From Chitinophaga sp. Cy-1792 (GTDB lineage Bacteria; Bacteroidota; Bacteroidia; Chitinophagales; Chitinophagaceae): a stretch of DNA of 64,000 bases. The translations under genes were made by a program, and so were the position numbers. This document shows positions 43,363-52,423 of this stretch, piece by piece. Positions within the stretch are counted from its first letter, which is position 1; each line of letters starts with the position of its first letter. Location of the stretch: the NCBI RefSeq assembly GCF_011752935.1, contig NZ_VWWO01000003.1:310001-374000 (forward strand), given 5' to 3'. Under the pieces are notes generated by a model. The model was not told the DNA's origin, did not search any database, and was given only the letters and a program-made list of their open reading frames with translations.

Positions 43363-44562
43363 ATGAGACTATTCGCCGCCATCATGGCAGCAGGGATGTT
43401 CGTTGGAACATTGCCTGTCTTTGCACAAACGGCCAAACCTAAAGCTGTAGCTAAACCGGTGATAACCTATGTCACCATTCCTGATACTGAAGTGCTTACC
43501 ACGACCGCTATGGCCGGCTGGTTAAAGACCAACAGTAAGAGCACCACCGAATCTTTAAAATCCATTTATGCGTGGGTAGGTAAAAATATTGCCTACGACA
43601 CCCATGATACCTATAATCCTCAATATTATAAGGATACAGCCGACGCCGTGGCTAAAACCCTGCGTTCCAGGCAGGCCATCTGCTATGGTTATGCCTCGCT
43701 TTTTGTTGATATCGCTCAAAAGGCCGGTATTCCTTCCATAGTGGTGACTGGGTACACGATCCAGGACGGAGAATTGAGTGCCGGCGGAAGTCATGCCTGG
43801 GTAGCTGCTATGGATAACGGACAATGGGTATTGATAGATCCAACCTGGGCGGCTGGTGGTGTGAATAGCTCCAATATGTTTGTGCCGTCTTTCAATTGGA
43901 AATATTTCATGGTACAGCCAGCTGTTTTTTTAAAGACACATGTGCCATACGATCCGATGTACCAGTTTCTTGACCATCCATTCAGACATGATGAAATCAG
44001 GGACCGTAACTGGTCGGCGGCCGCTTCCAGACCAGTTTTTGCCTATGCAGACAGTATAAAGGCATGGCAGCAGCTGGATTATAAGGGCCGTACCGTCAGT
44101 TCCCTGGACCGTATTCGCCGTTATGGAGTGAGCAATGCCTATGTATCCAATGAGCTGAGTTACCTGATGCAGGTGCTGGATGTGACCAAACACAATGAAG
44201 AAGTAGATATTACGAATAAAGAAGTTGGTAAATATAATTGGGCTAACAGTAAGTATAACAGGCTGGTGGTAGATTTTAATGATTATATCAATTTCAAGAA
44301 CAACCAGTTTACACCTGCAAAAACGGATGAGGAAATCCGTAACTGGATGGATAGTATGGTAAAAGACCTGGCAGCAATACAAAAGCTGGTAGGAGAGATT
44401 CAGTTTACCGACGACCATAACAAGCAGCAGGTAGAGGATACAAAACGAATGGTGACGCAGATGAAAACCAGGATAGATGAGGAGCAGGCATTTGTGACGA
44501 AGTACCTCAAAACAGGTAAGCTTTTCAGGAAATCTTTATTTTATAAGATGAGGTGGATATAG
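43363..44562 (+). CDS. Secreted transglutaminase-like protein 4
   Basis: 399 residues, signal peptide (1-21, ending VFAQ), a Lys/Ala/Pro linker, then the core with Cys107 (RQAICYGYA), His144 (GGSHAWVA) and Asp159 (VLIDPTWAAGG). The block HVPYDPMYQFLDHPFRHDEI follows near residue 205 and a long helical region (about 260-399) ends in FRKSLFY. That end is shared with gene 5 (RRSLFY), making these two the closest pair. Likely periplasmic or surface anchored; substrate unknown. Confidence 0.88.
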   Translation: MRLFAAIMAAGMFVGTLPVFAQTAKPKAVAKPVITYVTIPDTEVLTTTAMAGWLKTNSKSTTESLKSIYAWVGKNIAYDTHDTYNPQYYKDTADAVAKTLRSRQAICYGYASLFVDIAQKAGIPSIVVTGYTIQDGELSAGGSHAWVAAMDNGQWVLIDPTWAAGGVNSSNMFVPSFNWKYFMVQPAVFLKTHVPYDPMYQFLDHPFRHDEIRDRNWSAAASRPVFAYADSIKAWQQLDYKGRTVSSLDRIRRYGVSNAYVSNELSYLMQVLDVTKHNEEVDITNKEVGKYNWANSKYNRLVVDFNDYINFKNNQFTPAKTDEEIRNWMDSMVKDLAAIQKLVGEIQFTDDHNKQQVEDTKRMVTQMKTRIDEEQAFVTKYLKTGKLFRKSLFYKMRWI

Positions 44563-44630
44563 AGATCCCCGTATTATAAAATCAGCGAATATTTTTTTAT
44601 TTTAATAGAGATTATTTATCCCCCCTGTAT

Positions 44631-45812
44631 ATGAAATTATATTTAGCCTTGGCAGCGGCGTTGGTGACAGCCGGTTCTGCATTTGGGCAAGCACCTAAGC
44701 CAACTGCAGCAGCGGCTGCAACGATTGTTTCTATTCCTGAGGAGGCTACTGGCTCCCCGGCAGCCATGGCTAAGTGGTTGAAGGCGCATACCAGTAGCAG
44801 TATGCAGTTACAGCGCTCTTTGTACAACTGGATAGCTAAGAATATCCGTTATGATGTGCCGGGAATGTACCAGCAGCGTGATTATCGGGATACCACAGCA
44901 GCCTTGCAGCGGGTGTTAAGGTCGCGTGAGGGTGTTTGTACCGATTATGCCAGTTTGTACGCAAAAGTTTGTCAGGAAGCTGGTATTCCCGCATTTACAG
45001 TAAATGGGTATTGTCTGGAGAATGGTACTTTATCACCGACGGGCGCACATGACTGGGTAGCGGTGAAAAATGGTGGTCAGTGGACGATTACCGATCCTAC
45101 CTGGGGTGCCGGGACAGTAAATGGGGCTACTTTCACGCCGCAGCTGAACTGGGATTGGTTCCAGTTATCGCCACAGGCGGCCATAAAACGACATATTCCG
45201 TTTGATCCGATGTGGCAGTTGCTGGCTAATCCGGTAAGGCATGATGAGGTGGGGGTGAGCAGGCAGTCTGGCCCTACCTTTAATTACAATGATACCATTG
45301 CTTTGTATTTCAGATCTGCCAGGTATGAGCGTATGGCGGGCATGTTGGGTAGGATAGAGCGTTATGGCGGGGCTTCCAATCCATTTGTGCAGGCGGAGCT
45401 GGATTGGTTAAGGCAGACGGTGAAGGTGCTCGCGGGCAACCGGGAGATAGAGGAGCGTAACAGGCTGATCGATAAGTTTACAGCAGTAAATAAGGAGTAT
45501 AGTGAGGTAGTTCGATTATATAACGATTATGTAACATACAAAAACAAGCAGTTTCAGCCGGAGCAGTCAGATGTGGCGATCAGGAAGATGATGGAGGGGA
45601 TGACGGGCCGGTTGAAGGCGGTGGAGCAGGAGTTGTCGGGTATGAAGAGTACGGATGCTGCTATGGCAGGGCATTTGAATGAGTTGAATGCAGCGGTGAG
45701 TGATTTACGGGGTAAGGTGAATGTGGAGGAGGGGTTTGTGAATAAGTATATAAAGACGGAGAAGGATAAGCGTCGCTCATTATTTTATGCAGATGTGGTG
45801 CAGAAGTCTTAA
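44631..45812 (+). CDS. Secreted transglutaminase-like protein 5
   Basis: 393 residues, signal peptide (1-20, FGQ), then the core with Cys103 (REGVCTDYA), His140 (TGAHDWVAV) and Asp155 (WTITDPTWGAG). The Ala before the catalytic Trp of the other copies is Asp here (HDW for HAW). C-terminal helical region about 250-393. Codon choice is visibly richer in G-ending codons (GAG, AAG, TTG) than genes 1-2. It is the last copy, 222 bp before rplK and separated from it by a new promoter. Confidence 0.87.
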   Translation: MKLYLALAAALVTAGSAFGQAPKPTAAAAATIVSIPEEATGSPAAMAKWLKAHTSSSMQLQRSLYNWIAKNIRYDVPGMYQQRDYRDTTAALQRVLRSREGVCTDYASLYAKVCQEAGIPAFTVNGYCLENGTLSPTGAHDWVAVKNGGQWTITDPTWGAGTVNGATFTPQLNWDWFQLSPQAAIKRHIPFDPMWQLLANPVRHDEVGVSRQSGPTFNYNDTIALYFRSARYERMAGMLGRIERYGGASNPFVQAELDWLRQTVKVLAGNREIEERNRLIDKFTAVNKEYSEVVRLYNDYVTYKNKQFQPEQSDVAIRKMMEGMTGRLKAVEQELSGMKSTDAAMAGHLNELNAAVSDLRGKVNVEEGFVNKYIKTEKDKRRSLFYADVVQKS

Positions 45813-45913
45813 TTTTGCGGGCCTTGTATTATAAGGAAAAAAAATCTGGAATGCAATAGATTTGTAAAAAAAAGGTTTCTGGTATCAAAAAGGATGCCCA
45901 AAATCAAATACTT

Positions 45914-45944
45914 TTTGACAAGTTCGTAATTATATATACCTTTG
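45914..45944 (+). promoter_or_regulatory. Promoter of the rplK-rpoC operon
   Basis: TTTG (45914-45917), 19 bases, TACCTTTG (45937-45944), about 90 bases before rplK. Exact consensus and spacing, as for the SRP RNA promoter. Leader of about 80 nt may carry control structure. Confidence 0.8.
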
Positions 45945-46034
45945 CATCCCGTTTAAAAGGTTTTTCAAGTTCCTTTTAGTTTTGGGAGTTCTCTGTTTAG
46001 CAGGGGGCGTTAAACCAAATTAAATCATAAAGTA

Positions 46035-46478
46035 ATGGCAAAAGAGATCGCAACGTACGTGAAATTGCAGGTAAAAGGCGGCCAGGCCAATCCTGCACCT
46101 CCAATTGGACCTGCACTGGGTTCCAAAGGTGTGAACATCATGGAGTTCTGCAAACAGTTCAATGCTCGTACCCAGGATAAAATTGGGAAAGTATTACCTG
46201 TTTTGCTGACAGTTTACACAGACAAATCCTTTGACTTCGTAATTAAGACTCCTCCGGCTCCAGTTCAGCTGTTGGAAGCTGCCAAAATTCAAAGTGGTTC
46301 TAAAGAGCCTAACCGTAACAAAGTTGGTAAAGTAACCTGGGCTCAGGTTGAAGCTATTGCTCAGGACAAAATGCCTGATCTGAACTGCTTCACTCTGAAC
46401 AGTGCTATGAGCATGGTTGCGGGTACTGCACGCAGCATGGGTATTACTGTAGAGGGTAAAGCTCCTTGGGAAAACTAA
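46035..46478 (+). CDS. rplK: 50S ribosomal protein L11
   Basis: 147-residue uL11 of the GTPase-associated centre, binding 23S rRNA with L10. N-terminal Pro-rich segment [15 protein letters not shown] and C-terminal rRNA-binding domain are intact ([12 protein letters not shown]). First gene after the transglutaminase-like block, with its own promoter. Confidence 0.97.
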   Translation: MAKEIATYVKLQVKGGQANPAPPIGPALGSKGVNIMEFCKQFNARTQDKIGKVLPVLLTVYTDKSFDFVIKTPPAPVQLLEAAKIQSGSKEPNRNKVGKVTWAQVEAIAQDKMPDLNCFTLNSAMSMVAGTARSMGITVEGKAPWEN

Positions 46479-46519
46479 TTGTTTAACCTGTTTAGGCAGG
46501 ATTTAAAAGCATTTTGAAA

Positions 46520-47209
46520 ATGGCAACTAAAAAGAGAAAAGTAGCTGAAGCGAAAGTAGACAAAAACAAAGTTTACTCTCTGAAAGAGGCTTCTACCTTA
46601 GTTAAGGATATTAACTGCACTAAATTCGACTCTTCTGTCGATTTGCATATCCGCTTAGGCGTTGATCCTAAGAAAGCAGACCAGGCTATCCGTGGTTCCG
46701 TAACGCTTCCTCACGGTACTGGTAAAACTAAAAAAGTGTTAGTACTTTGCACCCCTGACAAAGAGGCGGCTGCTAAAGAAGCTGGCGCAGATTTCGTAGG
46801 TCTGGACGAGTTCATCACTAAGATTGAAAGCGGTTGGACTGACGTTGATGTAATCGTAGCTACACCTGCTGTGATGCCTAAAATCGGTAAACTGGGTAAA
46901 ATCTTAGGTCCTCGTAACCTGATGCCTAACCCTAAAACCGGTACTGTTACTAACGATGTTGCAGCGGCAGTTAACGATGTAAAAGGTGGTAAAATCACTT
47001 TCAAGGTTGATAAAGCTGGTATCATCCACGCTTCTATCGGTCGTGTATCTTTCGGTGTTGAGAAACTTGAGCAGAACTCCCTGGAGCTGATCAATGCTAT
47101 CATCAAGCTGAAACCAGCTACCGCTAAAGGTACTTACCTGAAAGGCCTGGCTATGGCTTCTACCATGAGCCCTGGTATCGCTATCGACACTAAATCTGTT
47201 CAAAACTAA
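46520..47209 (+). CDS. rplA: 50S ribosomal protein L1
   Basis: 229-residue uL1 of the L1 stalk, and in many bacteria a repressor of its own operon mRNA. Signatures include [20 protein letters not shown] and [17 protein letters not shown] at 46520; an upstream TTG two codons earlier is unlikely. 41 bp after rplK. Confidence 0.97.
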   Translation: MATKKRKVAEAKVDKNKVYSLKEASTLVKDINCTKFDSSVDLHIRLGVDPKKADQAIRGSVTLPHGTGKTKKVLVLCTPDKEAAAKEAGADFVGLDEFITKIESGWTDVDVIVATPAVMPKIGKLGKILGPRNLMPNPKTGTVTNDVAAAVNDVKGGKITFKVDKAGIIHASIGRVSFGVEKLEQNSLELINAIIKLKPATAKGTYLKGLAMASTMSPGIAIDTKSVQN

Positions 47210-47269
47210 TTGATCACGAGTGTGTAGCCCGTGTTCGAGAGGATGAGGGCTAGCTGCAAACGTAATAAT

Positions 47270-47806
47270 ATGAATAAAGATCAAAAAAACGAAGTGATCG
47301 AACTGCTGAAAGGCAAGTTCTCTCAATACAACAACTTCTACATCACTAACACCGAATCACTGTCTGTAGCGCAGGTTAATACCCTGAGGAAAGAGTGTTT
47401 CAACAAGAATGTAGAAATGAAAGTTGCTAAAAACACCCTGATTAAGAAGGCGTTAGAGTCTCTGGATGCTGAAAAGTATGCAGGTGTATTCGATGCACTG
47501 AATGGTGTTACTGCACTGATGTTCTCTGATTCTCCAAAAGAACCGGCACTGATCATCTCTTCTTTCCGTAAAGCGAACAACAAACTGGAAAAACCAGTTC
47601 TGAAAGCTGCTTTCGTTGCTGACGAAATTTTCGTAGGCGACAACCAGCTGAAAGCGCTGACCGAAATCAAGACCAAAAACGAGCTCATCGGCGAAGTTAT
47701 CGGTCTGTTGCAATCTCCTGCAAAACGCGTTATCGCTGCATTGCTGGAAAAAGGCAAGAACGAAGGTGGCGAAGTTGTTGCAGCAGAAGCTCCAGCAGCA
47801 GAGTAA
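47270..47806 (+). CDS. rplJ: 50S ribosomal protein L10
   Basis: 178-residue uL10, the base of the L7/L12 stalk. N-terminal part binds 23S rRNA with L11; the C-terminal helix (residues about 140-165) recruits L7/L12 dimers. MNKDQKNEV at 47270 is the correct start; the open frame upstream has no family similarity. The 60-bp leader could host the usual L10 autoregulation site but is short. Confidence 0.96.
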   Translation: MNKDQKNEVIELLKGKFSQYNNFYITNTESLSVAQVNTLRKECFNKNVEMKVAKNTLIKKALESLDAEKYAGVFDALNGVTALMFSDSPKEPALIISSFRKANNKLEKPVLKAAFVADEIFVGDNQLKALTEIKTKNELIGEVIGLLQSPAKRVIAALLEKGKNEGGEVVAAEAPAAE

Positions 47807-47899
47807 TCTTTGGGAGAGCATTCTCCCCACAAACATTTGGCTTCCAAGTCATAATATATAACAAACATCAATTACAAAAAATAATTAAATTTTTATAAA

Positions 47900-48268
47900 A
47901 TGGCAGACGTAAAAGCATTAGCCGAACAATTAGTTGGTTTAACTGTTAAGGAAGTTCAGGAACTCGCAGATGTACTGAAAAATGAGTATGGTATCGAACC
48001 AGCTGCTGCTGCGGTAGTAGTTTCTGGCGGTGGCGATGCTCCAGCTGTAGAAGAAAAAACTGCATTCAACGTAGTTCTGAAATCTGCAGGTGCTAGCAAA
48101 CTGAACGTAGTTAAGGTTGTTAAAGACCTGACTGGCCTCGGTCTGAAAGAAGCAAAAGAACTGGTTGACGGCGCTCCAAAATCAGTGAAAGAAGGCGTTA
48201 GCAAAGCAGAAGCAGAAGATCTGAAAGCTAAGCTGACTGAAGCTGGTGCTGATGTTGAAATTCAGTAA
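47900..48268 (+). CDS. rplL: 50S ribosomal protein L7/L12
   Basis: 122-residue acidic stalk protein present in several copies per ribosome, recruiting translation GTPases. N-terminal dimer domain (1-35), Ala/Val hinge (about 35-55), C-terminal factor-binding domain with KVIKxVR-like segment [26 protein letters not shown]. Follows rplJ by 93 bp. Confidence 0.97.
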   Translation: MADVKALAEQLVGLTVKEVQELADVLKNEYGIEPAAAAVVVSGGGDAPAVEEKTAFNVVLKSAGASKLNVVKVVKDLTGLGLKEAKELVDGAPKSVKEGVSKAEAEDLKAKLTEAGADVEIQ

Positions 48269-48295
48269 TTCTTTGCTTAGTATATACATCTTTTA

Positions 48296-48328
48296 AAGGT
48301 CAAAAGTGCGAACAGCACTTTTGGCCTT
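48296..48328 (+). terminator. Attenuator-like hairpin between rplL and rpoB
   Basis: AAGGTCAAAAGTGC paired with GCACTTTTGGCCTT, loop GAACA, one GT pair. T-run is weak (ATTCCCTTT), so it is likely a partial terminator that sets the ratio of ribosomal protein to RNA polymerase mRNA, as known in other bacteria. Confidence 0.65.
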
Positions 48329-48489
48329 ATTCCCTTTGGGAAAGTGTCTTTTTCAGAGAGTCAAAATGGGGAATCACTTAAGTGAATTTGACAATGTGCA
48401 GAAAGGCAATATTTTATGAGGATGGGATATTGGCAAAGAAATCTTAATTTCCCTAATTCTTACAAGTCATATAACTGCTAACTTCGAAT

Positions 48490-51400
48490 ATGTCTCTAAA
48501 AAAAGCCCAAACAAACGAAAGAGTAAATTTTGGAAAGATCAAACAAGTTACTGAGACACCGGATCTGTTGGCTATCCAAATCCAATCTTTCAAGGATTTC
48601 TTCCAATTAGAAACCACACCAGACAAGCGAAATAACGAAGGCCTTTTTAAAGTATTTAAAGAGAACTTCCCGATTACAGATACCAGAAATATCTTTAATC
48701 TGGAATTCCTGGACTACTTCGTTGATCCTCCGCGTTATACCATTGAGGAATGTATTGAGCGTGGGCTTACCTATTCCGTACCGTTGAAAGCGAAACTTCG
48801 CCTCAGCTGTAATGATGAGGAGCATGTGGATTTCCAGACTATTGTGCAGGATGTGTTCCTGGGTAACATCCCATACATGACCCCAAGAGGTACTTTCGTT
48901 ATTAATGGTGCTGAGCGTGTAGTTGTATCCCAACTGCATCGTTCTCCTGGTGTTTTCTTTGGTCAATCCATACATCCGAACGGAACCAAGATCTACTCTG
49001 CAAGGGTAATCCCGTTCAAGGGCGCGTGGATGGAGTTTGCAACGGACATCAACAACGTGATGTACGCTTACATTGACCGTAAGAAGAAATTCCCGGTTAC
49101 CACCCTCTTACGTGCAATCGGCTATGAAACAGATAAGGATATCCTCCAACTGTTTGGAATGGCTGATGAAGTGAAGGCAGACAAGAAAAGCCTCGAGAAA
49201 TATGCCGGTAAAAAACTGGCCGCTCGTGTGCTGAGAAGCTGGGTGGAAGACTTTGTGGATGAAGATACCGGTGAAGTTGTGAGTATCGAGCGTAACGAGA
49301 TTATGCTCGAACGTGATAGCATCCTGGACGAAGCGAATATCGAGACCATCGTAGACATGGGCCTGAAGAGCGTATTCGTTCAGAAAGAAGAGGTAAGCGG
49401 CGACTTCTCCATCATCTACAATACATTAAATAAGGATACATCTAACTCCGAGCTGGAAGCAGTTCAGCACATCTACCGCCAGTTACGCGGTGCAGATGCG
49501 CCGGATGATGAAACAGCAAGGGGCATCATTGATAAATTATTCTTCTCCGACAAACGTTATGACCTCGGAGATGTAGGCCGTTATAAAATCAACAGAAAGC
49601 TGGGTCTTCCTACGCCACTGGACATGAAAGTCCTGACGAAAGAAGATATCATCGCCATCATCAAATACCTGGTACAGCTGACCAACGGTAAAGCAGAGAT
49701 CGACGATATCGATCACCTGTCTAACCGTCGTGTACGTACCGTAGGTGAGCAGTTATATGCTCAGTTTGGTGTGGGTCTGGCACGTATGGCTCGTACCATC
49801 CGTGAAAGAATGAACGTTCGTGATAACGAGGTGTTCACTCCGGTTGATCTGATTAACGCCAGAACATTATCTTCTGTAATCAACTCTTTCTTTGGTACTT
49901 CCCAGCTGTCACAGTTCCTGGATCAAACCAACCCACTGTCTGAGATCACGCACAAACGTCGTATCTCCGCGCTGGGACCTGGTGGTCTGAGTCGTGAAAG
50001 AGCAGGCTTCGAGGTGCGTGACGTTCACTATAGCCACTATGGCCGTCTGTGTACGATCGAAACACCGGAAGGACCAAACATCGGTCTGATCTCTACCCTT
50101 TGCGTACACGCTAAGGTGAATGAGATGGGCTTCATCGAAACGCCTTACCGTAAAGTAAACAACGGTAAAGTGGACATGGTGAAAGTTGAGTTCCTGAGTG
50201 CTGAAGAAGAAGATTCCGTTAAAATTGCGCAGGCGAATGCTCCGCTCGATGATAAAGGAAACTTCGTTAACGATAAAATTAAATCCCGCGAAACCGGTGA
50301 CTTCCCTATCCTGGATAAGGACGAAGTGGAATTCATGGACGTTGCGCCTAACCAGATCGTAGGTTTGTCTGCATCACTGATTCCGTTCCTGGAGCATGAT
50401 GATGCCAACCGTGCGTTGATGGGATCAAACATGCAACGTCAGGCGGTACCATTGATCAACCCTGAAGTACCTATCGTGGGTACTGGTCTGGAAGCTAAAG
50501 CTGCGCGCGATTCCCGCCTGCAGGTTACTGCTGAAGGTAAAGGTGTGATCGAGTTCGTGGATGCAAAAGAAATTCATGTTCGTTACGAGCGTGATGAGAT
50601 GCAGAAACTGGTGAGCTTCGAAGATGATCTGATTGTTTATAATCTGACCAAATTCGTTAAAACCAACCAGTCTACCTGTATCAACCTGAAACCTTGTGTG
50701 AAGAAAGGACAGCGTGTGGAAGTGGGTGACTTCTTAACAGAAGGTTACGCTACCCGCGGTGGTGAGCTGGCACTGGGACGCAACATGAAAGTGGCGTTCA
50801 TGCCTTGGAAAGGTTACAACTTTGAGGATGCGATCGTAATCTCTGAGCGTGTTGCACGTGAGGACCTGTTTACATCTATCCACATCGACGAATATGAACT
50901 GGAAGTTCGTGATACTAAACTGGGTGAAGAAGAACTGACGCCGGATATTCCTAACGTAAGTGAAGAGGCTACCAAAGACCTCGACCAGAACGGTATTATC
51001 CGTGTTGGTGCACACATTAAAGAAGGTGATATCCTGATCGGTAAAATCACTCCTCGTGGTGAATCAGATCCTTCTCCTGAAGAAAAACTGCTCCGTGCGA
51101 TCTTCGGTGATAAGGCTTCTGATGCGAAAGATGCTTCTCTGAAAGCACCTCCATCCACTGAGGGTGTGGTAATCGACAAGAAACTGTTTAGTCGCGCCAA
51201 GAAAGATAAGAACTCCAAAACCCGTGAAAAAGCGGCGCTGGAGAAACTGGAAAAAATCCACCAGAAGAACGAAGAGGATCTGTCGGAAGTATTGATGAGC
51301 AAACTGCAGGTACTGTTGAAAGACAAGACCTCTCAGGGTATTACCAATACTTACGGTGAAGTACTGATCTCCAAAGGATCTAAATTCTCTCCTAAGAACC

Positions 51401-52299
51401 TGGTAAATATTGATTTCCAGAATGTAAACCCGCTGGGCTGGACTACAGACGAGGTTACAAACGATCAGATCAATACCTTACTGCACAACTATAACATTAA
51501 GTACAACGAAGAACTGGGTCGTTACAAACGTGAGAAATTCAACATTTCTATCGGTGACGAGTTACCAGCAGGTGTACTGAAACTGGCTAAGGTTTACCTG
51601 GCTAGCAAACGTAAGTTGAAAGTGGGTGATAAGATGGCGGGTCGTCACGGTAACAAGGGTATCGTTGCTAAGATTGTGCGTGATGAAGACATGCCGTTCC
51701 TGCACGATGGTACACCACTGGATATCGTACTGAACCCACTCGGGGTACCTTCCCGTATGAACCTTGGACAGATCTACGAGACCGTATTAGGTTGGGCAGG
51801 TCTGAAACTGGGTGTACGCTTTGCGACTCCGATCTTTGATGGTGCTACCACTGAAGAAATTGCCGGTTACATTAACGAGGCTGGTTTACCTAGCTTCGGT
51901 CATACATACCTGTTTGATGGTGAAACGGGCGATCGTTTCCACCAGAAAGCAACCGTGGGTGTTATCTACATGCTCAAACTGAGCCACATGGTGGATGACA
52001 AGATGCACGCGCGTTCTATCGGACCGTACTCCCTGATTACTCAGCAACCGCTGGGTGGTAAGGCACAGTTTGGTGGTCAGCGTTTTGGTGAGATGGAGGT
52101 ATGGGCACTGGAAGCATACGGTGCATCCAATATCCTGCAGGAACTGCTTACTATCAAATCCGATGATATCGTAGGTCGTGCGAAGGCTTATGAATCAATC
52201 GTTAAAGGAGACAACATCCCTAAAGCGGGTGTTCCTGAATCCTTCAATGTATTGATCCATGAACTGCGCGGTCTGGGTCTGGATCTGAAATTTGACTAA
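48490..52299 (+). CDS. rpoB: DNA-directed RNA polymerase subunit beta
   Basis: 1,269-residue beta subunit. Conserved parts are in order: protrusion and lobe, the rifampicin region ([23 protein letters not shown] near residue 475, wild-type-like in sequence), the flap, and the C-terminal clamp segment [24 protein letters not shown]. The His of the rifampicin cluster is present as THKRR. No resistance-type change is obvious. 221 bp after rplL with an attenuator-like hairpin between. Confidence 0.98.
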   Translation: MSLKKAQTNERVNFGKIKQVTETPDLLAIQIQSFKDFFQLETTPDKRNNEGLFKVFKENFPITDTRNIFNLEFLDYFVDPPRYTIEECIERGLTYSVPLKAKLRLSCNDEEHVDFQTIVQDVFLGNIPYMTPRGTFVINGAERVVVSQLHRSPGVFFGQSIHPNGTKIYSARVIPFKGAWMEFATDINNVMYAYIDRKKKFPVTTLLRAIGYETDKDILQLFGMADEVKADKKSLEKYAGKKLAARVLRSWVEDFVDEDTGEVVSIERNEIMLERDSILDEANIETIVDMGLKSVFVQKEEVSGDFSIIYNTLNKDTSNSELEAVQHIYRQLRGADAPDDETARGIIDKLFFSDKRYDLGDVGRYKINRKLGLPTPLDMKVLTKEDIIAIIKYLVQLTNGKAEIDDIDHLSNRRVRTVGEQLYAQFGVGLARMARTIRERMNVRDNEVFTPVDLINARTLSSVINSFFGTSQLSQFLDQTNPLSEITHKRRISALGPGGLSRERAGFEVRDVHYSHYGRLCTIETPEGPNIGLISTLCVHAKVNEMGFIETPYRKVNNGKVDMVKVEFLSAEEEDSVKIAQANAPLDDKGNFVNDKIKSRETGDFPILDKDEVEFMDVAPNQIVGLSASLIPFLEHDDANRALMGSNMQRQAVPLINPEVPIVGTGLEAKAARDSRLQVTAEGKGVIEFVDAKEIHVRYERDEMQKLVSFEDDLIVYNLTKFVKTNQSTCINLKPCVKKGQRVEVGDFLTEGYATRGGELALGRNMKVAFMPWKGYNFEDAIVISERVAREDLFTSIHIDEYELEVRDTKLGEEELTPDIPNVSEEATKDLDQNGIIRVGAHIKEGDILIGKITPRGESDPSPEEKLLRAIFGDKASDAKDASLKAPPSTEGVVIDKKLFSRAKKDKNSKTREKAALEKLEKIHQKNEEDLSEVLMSKLQVLLKDKTSQGITNTYGEVLISKGSKFSPKNLVNIDFQNVNPLGWTTDEVTNDQINTLLHNYNIKYNEELGRYKREKFNISIGDELPAGVLKLAKVYLASKRKLKVGDKMAGRHGNKGIVAKIVRDEDMPFLHDGTPLDIVLNPLGVPSRMNLGQIYETVLGWAGLKLGVRFATPIFDGATTEEIAGYINEAGLPSFGHTYLFDGETGDRFHQKATVGVIYMLKLSHMVDDKMHARSIGPYSLITQQPLGGKAQFGGQRFGEMEVWALEAYGASNILQELLTIKSDDIVGRAKAYESIVKGDNIPKAGVPESFNVLIHELRGLGLDLKFD

Positions 52300-52300
52300 G

Positions 52301-52415
52301 AGCTTTTAGCTACCAGCCGTCTGCAGCAAGTGCAGATGGCTGATAGCTTTGATATTTCGCAGGAATAAAATTTTTGTCGTGGTTCTCAACAAACTACGGC
52401 TAACAGCTAAAAGCT
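52301..52415 (+). other. Nested inverted repeats in the rpoB-rpoC gap
   Basis: AGCTTTTAGCT (52301-52311) pairs perfectly with AGCTAAAAGCT (52405-52415), enclosing a hairpin CAGCCGTCTGCA/TGCAGATGGCTG (52314-52325 with 52331-52342). No T-run. The outer arm resembles a GCTAACAGCTAAAAGCTAA word found widely between Bacteroidota genes. Confidence 0.5.
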
Positions 52416-52423
52416 AATTACAG

